Source of the DNA: JBOGGX01 sp050744245
Lineage (GTDB): Bacteria > Actinomycetota > Acidimicrobiia > Acidimicrobiales > JBOGGX01
Length of the DNA stretch: 10,729 bases
Direction of reading: 5' to 3'
Assembly: GCA_050744245.1 (NCBI GenBank)
Contig: JBOGGX010000071.1
Coordinates: 1 to 10,729 of the forward strand
Shown here: in pieces, positions 6,464-10,729 of the stretch
Layout of the letters: the number at the start of each line of letters is the position of its first letter
Position numbering within the stretch: the first letter of the stretch is position 1
The notes under the pieces: model-generated
What the model saw: the letters and a program-made list of their open reading frames with translations, nothing else
The model's database searches: none
What the model was told of the DNA's origin: nothing
Position numbers and translations under genes: made by a program

Positions 6464-6910
6464 TCACTCGGGTGGGGCCGAGCCGCAGGCCGCGAGGCCA
6501 TGGTCGTCGAAGCGGGTGTCGACCGCGGCAAAGGGGTCGTCCTCGGTGACGAACCGGGCCGGGTCGGCGGCGACGGCCTCGACCACGGCCCGGTAGTCGG
6601 CGAACAGCCCGGCCAGCTCGTCCTCGTCGTCCGGCGGGAGCTCGAGCGCCTCCAGCCGGTCGAGACGATCACGCAGCTGCGTCGCCAGCGGGCCGGACAG
6701 GAACCCCGCGATCTGTTCCGGCGTCGCGTCCGATCCGAGCTGGGCGTTGAACGCCACCTCGACGTCGCGCTTCGACGCCTCACAGATGGCCGTGGCCTCG
6801 GCGATGAAGCGCTCCCTCGGCGTCTCCCGTCGGCTCAGGACGAACACCACGGCGGCGCTGACGCTCAGCGAGACGAGGACGAGACCGATGAGCGGCAGGC
6901 GACGCGACAC
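6464..6910 (-). CDS. Hypothetical membrane-anchored extracytoplasmic protein
   Basis: I do not recognise this family. The 148-residue protein starts (GTG) with SRR followed by one hydrophobic helix, residues about 5-26 (LPLIGLVLVSLSVSAAVVFV), then SRRETPRERF. This is an uncleaved anchor or signal-peptide layout with the rest outside the membrane. The outer part is acidic and helical, with ATAICEASKRD, two heptad-like stretches and a second Cys near the C-terminus (LAACGS). The two cysteines could form a disulfide. It meets the ABC-F gene tail to tail with 10 bp between stops and is divergent from fumarase (39 bp between starts). No strong ribosome binding site is seen. Third-position G/C bias supports it as a real gene. 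Confidence 0.72.
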   Translation of the reverse strand: MSRRLPLIGLVLVSLSVSAAVVFVLSRRETPRERFIAEATAICEASKRDVEVAFNAQLGSDATPEQIAGFLSGPLATQLRDRLDRLEALELPPDDEDELAGLFADYRAVVEAVAADPARFVTEDDPFAAVDTRFDDHGLAACGSAPPE

Positions 6911-6935
6911 GAATGGGTGCTCGGGAACGGGGCGC

Positions 6936-6941
6936 TACGTT
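6936..6941 (+). promoter_or_regulatory. Candidate -10 element (TACGTT) of fumarase gene
   Basis: TACGTT (TAnnnT) ends 8 nt before the fumarase ATG at 6950. No Shine-Dalgarno sequence lies between them (TCGCCACC), so the mRNA is probably leaderless or nearly so. The -35 region is weak. It is one of the few AT-containing hexamers in a 39-bp GC-rich spacer. Confidence 0.5.
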
Positions 6942-6949
6942 TCGCCACC

Positions 6950-8344
6950 ATGGCACAGGCACCCGAGGGCTACCGCATCGAGCACGACACCATGGGGGAG
7001 GTGCTCGTGCCGGCCGACGCCAAGTGGCAGGCCCAGACCCAGCGGGCGGTCGAGAACTTCCCGATCTCGGGCGGCACGATCGATCCCGGCCTGATCCACG
7101 CCCTGGCCGCGATCAAGGGGGCGGTGGCGGCCGAGAACGCCAGGCGCCGGGCGCAGCCGAAGGCCAGGGCCGATGCCATCCAGGCCGCGGCGGCCGAGGT
7201 CGCGGCCGGGGAGTGGGACGACCACTTCCCGATCGACGTGTTCCAGACCGGCTCGGGGACGTCGAGCAACATGAACATGAACGAGGTGCTGGCCACGCTG
7301 GCCGGTGAGCGGCTCGGCGAGCCGGTCCATCCCAACGACGACGTCAACGCCCCGCTCTCGTCGAACGACATGTTCCCCTCGGCCATCCACATCGCCGCGG
7401 CCCGGGCCATCACGACCGACCTGATCCCGGCGCTCGCGCACCTGGCCGGAGCCCTGCGCGAGAAGTCGAGGGCGTTCGCCAAGGTGGTGAAGTCGGGGCG
7501 CACGCATCTCATGGACGCCACGCCGGTCACCCTCGGGCAGGAGTTCGGCGGGTACGCAACCCAGATCGAGCAGAGCGTCGAGCGGCTGGAAGCGGCCCTG
7601 CCTCGCGTCGGCGAGCTGCCCCTGGGCGGCAGCGCGGTCGGCACCGGCATCAACGTGCCCAAGGGTTTCGCCAGGAACGTGATCGCCAGGCTGGCGGCCG
7701 ACCTCGACCTGCCGCTCACCGAGGCCCGCGACCACTTCGCGGCGCAGTCGGCCCGCGACGCCCTGGTCGACGTGTCCGGCCACCTGCGGACGACGGTTGG
7801 GGCCATGATCAAGATCGCCAACGACCTGCGGTGGATGGGGTCCGGGCCGCGGACGGGCCTGAGCGAGATCCTCCTGCCCGACCTGCAGCCCGGCTCGTCG
7901 ATCATGCCGGGCAAGGTCAACCCGGTCATTCCCGAGGCCGTGACCCAGGTGGCGGCGCAGGTCATCGGCAACGACACCGTCGTGGCCTTCGCCGGCTCGC
8001 AGGGCGCCTTCGAGCTCAACGTCTACCTGCCGGTCATGGCCAGGAACCTGCTCGAGTCGATCCGGCTGCTGGCCAACGTCGCCCGGGTGTTCGCCGACGG
8101 GTGCGTCGCCGGGATCGAGGCCAACGTCGAGCGGTGCAAGGCCTACGCCGAGTCGTCGCCGTCGATCGGCACGTCGCTCATCCCGTACATCGGCTACGAG
8201 CAGGCGGCCGAGATCATCAAGGAGTCGGTCACGACGGGGCGCTCGATCCGCGAGATCGTGGTCGGACGGGGCCTCATGTCCGACGACGAGGTCGACGGGG
8301 CGCTCGACGTCCTGGCCATGACGAAGGGCGGGATCGTCAAGTAG
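6950..8344 (+). CDS. fumC: Fumarate hydratase, class II
   Basis: This enzyme reversibly hydrates fumarate to L-malate in the TCA cycle; the cytosolic class II form is a homotetramer without an iron-sulfur cluster. The 464 residues compare with 467 in E. coli FumC. Family motifs appear in order: TGSGTSSNMNMNEV, VHPND (126-130), SSND (137-140), SGRTHLMDATPV with the catalytic His at 186, and the signature GSSIMPGKVNP (315-325) whose mobile-loop Ser (316/317) is the second catalytic residue. TGSGTSSNMN favours fumarase over aspartase. NDDVNAPLSSND differs from the usual NDHVNxSQSSND at two or three positions, which is mildly unusual. The frame is open 450 bp upstream of the ATG, but that part lies antisense to the 6464-6910 gene and has no fumarase similarity. 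The ATG at 6950 gives the normal N-terminus (GYRIEHDTMGEVLVPADAKW). Confidence 0.96.
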   Translation: MAQAPEGYRIEHDTMGEVLVPADAKWQAQTQRAVENFPISGGTIDPGLIHALAAIKGAVAAENARRRAQPKARADAIQAAAAEVAAGEWDDHFPIDVFQTGSGTSSNMNMNEVLATLAGERLGEPVHPNDDVNAPLSSNDMFPSAIHIAAARAITTDLIPALAHLAGALREKSRAFAKVVKSGRTHLMDATPVTLGQEFGGYATQIEQSVERLEAALPRVGELPLGGSAVGTGINVPKGFARNVIARLAADLDLPLTEARDHFAAQSARDALVDVSGHLRTTVGAMIKIANDLRWMGSGPRTGLSEILLPDLQPGSSIMPGKVNPVIPEAVTQVAAQVIGNDTVVAFAGSQGAFELNVYLPVMARNLLESIRLLANVARVFADGCVAGIEANVERCKAYAESSPSIGTSLIPYIGYEQAAEIIKESVTTGRSIREIVVGRGLMSDDEVDGALDVLAMTKGGIVK

Positions 8345-8359
8345 GCGGGTCGCTCGGTG

Positions 8360-8375
8360 AACCGGGTGCCCGGTT
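8360..8375. repeat. Perfect inverted repeat AACCGGG-TG-CCCGGTT
   Basis: A 7-bp perfect inverted repeat with a 2-nt centre sits in the 49-bp gap between fumarase and the next gene. It could be a short terminator stem for fumarase, but it lacks a T-tract. It also falls where the -35 region of the downstream promoter (-10 at 8380-8385) would be, so an operator for a dimeric regulator is possible. Confidence 0.45.
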
Positions 8376-8379
8376 GCGG

Positions 8380-8385
8380 CAGTAT
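8380..8385 (+). promoter_or_regulatory. Candidate -10 element (CAGTAT) of the membrane-protein gene
   Basis: CAGTAT matches the -10 consensus at positions 2, 5 and 6 and ends 8 nt before the GTG at 8394. No Shine-Dalgarno sequence lies between (CCCCACCC), suggesting a leaderless mRNA. The spacing equals that in front of fumarase. Confidence 0.4.
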
Positions 8386-8393
8386 CCCCACCC

Positions 8394-9005
8394 GTGACCG
8401 TGCGAACCGCGGACGACGCCGGCGCGCTCCAACGGGCCCCATGGCAGGCGACCATGCTCGGCGTCGGCTTCGAGGTCGCCCCGCTCACCGCCGACCTGGT
8501 GACCGGGTCGGTGAGCGGCGCGGCCATCGCCGCCGGTGTCACGCAAGGCCTCGTGTTCTCGCTGGTGCTGTGTCTCAGCCTGGTCGTGGGGGTGCGCCGG
8601 GCCGCCAAGCTGGGCCTCATCGGGCTGATCGCAGGGCCCGTCGCCTGGTTCCTCGGCGTCGCCCTGCACGAGGTGGTCGACGAGCTGCTGGTGGCGTCGG
8701 CCACCGCCTCGGGCGGCCCCAACCCGATCGTGACCCTCGTCCGCGGCCTGGAGTACGGGCTGCTGGGCGTGCTCCTGGGGTGGGTCCGCCACCGACCGAG
8801 CCGGGCGTGGGTCGGCAGCGGGCTGGCCGTCGGGGTGCTGGCGGGCACGATCGTCGTCCCGGTCGTGGCCCAGGCGACGAGCGGGCTGGGCACCGCCGAT
8901 CTCGTCGCCCAGGGCGTGAACGAGATCCTCTTCCCGGCCGGCTGCGCCCTGGTGGTCCGCTCGGCCGCCACCCGCTACGGCGTCGCCGCCCCGGCCCCGT
9001 CGTAG
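8394..9005 (+). CDS. Integral membrane protein of unknown function
   Basis: I do not recognise a family. The 203 residues contain about five hydrophobic segments (roughly 43-67, 72-91, 113-130, 139-160 and 170-188) after an N-terminal part, residues 1-20, that is soluble. Gly-rich helices (GLIGLIAGPVAWFLGVAL, GLAVGVLAGTIVVPVV) and a conserved-looking HEVVDELL between helices are the only visible features. An Asn/Glu pair (GVNEILFP) lies in the last segment. The start is GTG at 8394, the first in frame after the fumarase gene, preceded by a -10-like hexamer. The 3' end overlaps the TPR-like gene on the other strand by 31 bp. It could be a small transporter or a structural membrane protein; nothing decides. 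Confidence 0.72.
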   Translation: MTVRTADDAGALQRAPWQATMLGVGFEVAPLTADLVTGSVSGAAIAAGVTQGLVFSLVLCLSLVVGVRRAAKLGLIGLIAGPVAWFLGVALHEVVDELLVASATASGGPNPIVTLVRGLEYGLLGVLLGWVRHRPSRAWVGSGLAVGVLAGTIVVPVVAQATSGLGTADLVAQGVNEILFPAGCALVVRSAATRYGVAAPAPS

Positions 9006-9564
9006 GTCTCCCGCCAGTTCGACGAGAGCTGCCCGGCGGGCTCGTCGGCCGTCTCCTGGTGGCCGAGCTTCAGGGCGCACAGCGCCTTGTAGAGGGTGAT
9101 GTCCTCGGTGACGCCGGCCTTCCAGGCCTCGTCGGCGTCGACCTCCTGGAGCCAGGCCCAGGCGTTGGTGTAGTCGCCCTGTTCGTACGGCTTGTATGCA
9201 TGTGCTCGGCCAGGTCGGGGGACGCCAGCGCCGCCTTGTAGCGGGTGATCGCCGTCTGGTAGTCGGCCTGGGCCAGGGCCTCGTGCGCCCGTACGAAGTT
9301 CGGCCTGGATGCCGCCGAGGATGTGATCCCGCATGTCGTCGAACCTGGCCCGGCGGGTGGTCAACCGGGCGGCGTGGGCGTCGGCCTGATCGGGCTGGCC
9401 CAGCTGCAGGTACGCCAGGGCGATGTTGTAGGTCAACGCGTCGAGCCGGTCGGCGGCCACCCCTCCTGCTGCATCGCGAGCTCGAACTCGGCGATGGCGG
9501 CGGCGTGGTCAGCCGAGGCGTAGGCGGTCCTGCCCCGTTCGTAGGCGTCGTCGGCGACGGTCAC
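8975..9564 (-). pseudogene. TPR-like repeat protein gene with three frame breaks
   Basis: Starting from GTG at 9564, the sequence reads VTVADDAYERGRTAYASADH, then AAAIAEFELAMQQEG. The frame then breaks near 9461. With one base added in the G-run (GGGG), it continues VAADRLDALTYNIALAYLQLGQPDQADAHAARL as the next helix pair. A second break near 9298 (one extra or two missing bases) leads to NFVRAHEALAQADYQTAITRYKAAL. A third near 9197 (one missing base) leads back to AYKPYEQGDYTNAWAWLQEVDA and ALCALKLGHQETADE, ending at TAG 8975. The corrected length is exactly 197 codons. The A-L-Y-x(6)-Y/A-x(3)-A pattern is that of tetratricopeptide helices; the partner is unknown. It lies 69 bp after the thioredoxin-like gene on the same strand, probably one transcript. 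All segments keep protein-like composition, so sequencing error is a real alternative to decay. Confidence 0.7.
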
Positions 9565-9600
9565 CGGCGACCATGAGCCTCAGTGGGTGCACCGGTGACC
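9559..9600. repeat. Inverted repeat spanning the TPR gene start
   Basis: GGTCACCGG (9559-9567) and CCGGTGACC (9592-9600) are perfect 9-bp inverted copies with a 24-nt spacer; the right arm also contains the palindrome CACCGGTG (9590-9597). In the minus-strand RNA the hairpin would pair over the GTG start (9564-9562) of the TPR-like gene. It may act as a translational control hairpin, an operator, or an attenuated terminator after the upstream gene. Function is inference. Confidence 0.4.
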
Positions 9601-9633
9601 GGTCATGGGCGAGCATCCTCGCGCGTCGCCCGC

Positions 9634-10125
9634 TCAGCTGCCGGCGGCCGGGGCGCCCTCGTAGGGTGCCGGGTCGCCGGCGACGGGGATCAGGGGACGG
9701 CTCCAGCTCATGAGGCGCGACAGCCGGTCGGTCACCTTGCGCCACGCGTCGGGGCTCCATCCCTCGGCCGCCCCCTCGAGCCGGCCGGCGGTGTTGAAGT
9801 GGAGCAGCGCGGGCAGGGTGTCGACGGCGCAGGCCGTGCTGAGGGTGCGGTCGGGATCGGCGAAGGTGAGCAGCCGTTCCGACCATGGGCCGAGGAACTC
9901 GCGGGCCTGGTCGGCCGTGCCGGCGACCACCCAGCCGACCCGGCAGTCGGCCGCGGAGTACTGGGTGAGGATCCGCCCCGCCGTCTCGATCAGCCAGGCG
10001 CTCTCGTAGGTGAACGGGTCGAGGACGACGACGACGAGGTGGAACTGGGTCACCCAGTCGGCCAGCGGCCGGGGCTCGCCGGCCAGCGGCGTCAGCGTCA
10101 GCGAGGCGGGTGGGTCGGTCGCCAT
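9634..10125 (-). CDS. Thioredoxin-fold-like hypothetical protein
   Basis: This 163-residue protein has the alternating pattern of a thioredoxin or peroxiredoxin fold: VTQFHLVVVVLDPFTYESAWLIE (strand, then a helix where CxxC would be), RVGWVVAGTADQAREFL (strand-helix), LLTFADPDRTLSTACAVDTLPALLHF. The last piece matches the 'D...a...f.v...P..f' region with the cis-Pro loop, here TLPA. The usual CxxC or peroxidatic Cys-Thr site is replaced by PFTYES, so redox activity is doubtful. I recall similar Cys-lacking proteins in Acidimicrobiia, also ending MSWSRPLIP...GDPAPYEG. ATG at 10125 is chosen; the frame runs upstream to 10596, but that part is antisense to the next gene and low complexity. It is upstream of the TPR-like gene on the same strand and divergent from the eIF-2B-like gene. 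Confidence 0.72.
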   Translation of the reverse strand: MATDPPASLTLTPLAGEPRPLADWVTQFHLVVVVLDPFTYESAWLIETAGRILTQYSAADCRVGWVVAGTADQAREFLGPWSERLLTFADPDRTLSTACAVDTLPALLHFNTAGRLEGAAEGWSPDAWRKVTDRLSRLMSWSRPLIPVAGDPAPYEGAPAAGS

Positions 10126-10138
10126 GTATCGGGCGGGA

Positions 10139-10144
10139 ACGGTA
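10139..10144 (-). promoter_or_regulatory. Candidate -10 element (TACCGT) of the thioredoxin-like gene
   Basis: On the minus strand TACCGT (TAnnnT) ends 13 nt before the ATG at 10125, giving a predicted leader of about 6 nt. No Shine-Dalgarno sequence is visible. It lies in the 57-bp divergent spacer 10126-10182. Confidence 0.3.
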
Positions 10145-10167
10145 CCCGGTCCCGGGCGATCGCTCGG

Positions 10168-10173
10168 TATCGT
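10168..10173 (+). promoter_or_regulatory. Candidate -10 element (TATCGT) of the eIF-2B-like gene
   Basis: TATCGT (TAnnnT) ends 9 nt before the ATG at 10183, without a Shine-Dalgarno sequence between (CCGCGGGCG). This suggests a leaderless transcript. The same 57-bp spacer holds the promoter of the divergent gene, so the two may be regulated together. Confidence 0.45.
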
Positions 10174-10182
10174 CCGCGGGCG

Positions 10183-10729
10183 ATGCACCCGATCGAGCGG
10201 CTCCGCCTCGTCGCCCGGGCCGGGGCCGGCGCCGGCGGCGACGCCAGCCTCGTCCACGAGGCGGCGTTGGCGGTGGCCGGGTTGGGCGACGACCACGCCG
10301 GGTTGGTGACCGCCTGCCGGCGCATGCTCGACCGGCACCCCGCCTCGGGTGCGCTGTGGTGGATGGCCGCCCGGGTGCTGACGTCGTCGGAGCCGGACGG
10401 GGAGGCCCGGCGGGTGGCGGCCGAGCTCGACGACGACCCGACCGCCAACCGGCTGGCCCCGGCCCTGCCCGACGACGCCACGGTCTGCCTCATCGGCTGG
10501 CCCGGACGGGCGGGCACCGCGCTGGTGCGCCGACCGGACGTCGAGGTCCTGGTGGTCGATGTCGACGACCAGCTGGCCCGGCGGGCCCGGCGCCACGAGC
10601 GGGAGGTCGGCCGGGTCGAGATCGTCCCCGGTCGCGGGCTCGGTACCGCGGTGGCGTCGTCCGACCTCGTGCTGGTCGAGGCGTCGGCGGTCGGTCCGGA
10701 CGGGCTGGCCGGTCCGGCCGGCTCGTTGG
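10183..10729 (+). CDS. eIF-2B/Rossmann-like hypothetical protein, 3'-truncated
   Basis: The gene starts at ATG 10183 (MHPIERLRLVARAGAG) and is open to the window edge, 182 codons. The N-terminal half is helical (SLVHEAALAVAGLGDDHAGL, RRMLDRHPASGALWWMAARVL). It is followed by strand-helix units of a Rossmann-like domain: ATVCLIGWPGRAGTALVRR, VEVLVVDVDDQ, then DLVLVEASAVGPDGLAG. The last stretch resembles the 'vlvgadai..dG' segment of the eIF-2B/methylthioribose-phosphate isomerase family. I recall similar uncharacterised proteins in Acidimicrobiia genomes. No function should be assigned; the resemblance to eIF-2B is by pattern only. Arg/Asp content and third-position G/C agree with the other genes. 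The spacer to the divergent thioredoxin-like gene is 57 bp. Confidence 0.7.
   Translation, partial: MHPIERLRLVARAGAGAGGDASLVHEAALAVAGLGDDHAGLVTACRRMLDRHPASGALWWMAARVLTSSEPDGEARRVAAELDDDPTANRLAPALPDDATVCLIGWPGRAGTALVRRPDVEVLVVDVDDQLARRARRHEREVGRVEIVPGRGLGTAVASSDLVLVEASAVGPDGLAGPAGSL

Noticed and set aside
6467..6482. CTCGG-CCGAG stem between the ABC-F and hypothetical genes as a terminator
   Set aside because: The stem is only 5 bp without a T-tract and lies inside the coding end of the minus-strand gene; it is not distinct from the GC-rich background.
6500..6949. N-terminal extension of fumarase
   Set aside because: The frame is open but lies antisense to the hypothetical protein gene, has no fumarase similarity, and the ATG at 6950 gives the normal family N-terminus behind a -10 element.
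6935..8971. Long open frame on - antisense to fumarase
   Set aside because: It is a shadow of the fumarase codons and has typical antisense composition.
10126..10596. N-terminal extension of the thioredoxin-like protein
   Set aside because: It is antisense to the eIF-2B-like gene and low complexity; family-like sequence begins at the ATG 10125.
1..10729. CRISPR array, tRNA, insertion sequence or phage genes
   Set aside because: No regularly spaced repeats, cloverleaf-like segments, transposase motifs or terminal inverted repeats were seen on either strand.

Overview
The window is very GC-rich (roughly 70% or more by eye) with GTG/ATG starts, strong G/C bias at third codon positions, very short or overlapping gene borders and leaderless-looking promoters. 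Together with several protein families typical of actinomycetes (ECF42 sigma factor with a DGPF partner, TIGR00725 LOG-like protein, a gluzincin-like 'VEG' protease and an eIF-2B-like hypothetical protein), this suggests an actinobacterium. The last two genes resemble proteins I associate with Acidimicrobiia. No tRNA, rRNA, CRISPR array, insertion sequence or phage gene was seen, so it looks like chromosomal housekeeping and accessory DNA.

Layout. Positions 2-775 hold the 3' part of a zinc-metalloprotease-like gene on +. It meets tail to tail a leftward block: a LOG-like nucleotide-binding protein (753-1235), a MauE/DoxX-type membrane protein (1232-1741), a PNPOx-fold protein carrying a frameshift (1791-2218), an ECF42-type sigma factor with a C-terminal helical/TPR extension (2238-3440, probably starting further upstream), its DGPF/YCII partner (3503-3883) and an EamA/DMT transporter (3885-4835). 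Only 8 bp away and divergent is an ABC-F ATPase (4844-6453), interrupted by one frameshift. It meets a small membrane-anchored hypothetical protein on - (6464-6910). Divergent from that is class II fumarase (6950-8344), followed by an integral membrane protein of unknown function (8394-9005). The right end has a TPR-like gene broken by three frameshifts (8975-9564, -), a thioredoxin-fold-like protein (9634-10125, -), and the 5' part of an eIF-2B/Rossmann-like hypothetical gene (10183 onward, +).

How it works together. The clearest functional unit is the ECF42 module. A good candidate ECF42 promoter (TGTCGA, 17 nt, CGTC) lies inside the 3' end of the transporter gene, directly before the DGPF gene, which is followed by the sigma factor and a PNPOx-fold protein. 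This predicts an autoregulated operon without an anti-sigma factor. Fumarase is a housekeeping TCA-cycle enzyme. The remaining genes seem to be single units; at least four of their starts sit 8-9 nt behind a -10-like hexamer, as expected for leaderless mRNAs.

Caution on sequence quality. Three genes contain five frame breaks in 10.7 kb. Several look like loss of one G/C in a short homopolymer, and both sides of each break remain good protein sequence. I think sequencing or assembly error is more likely than gene decay.
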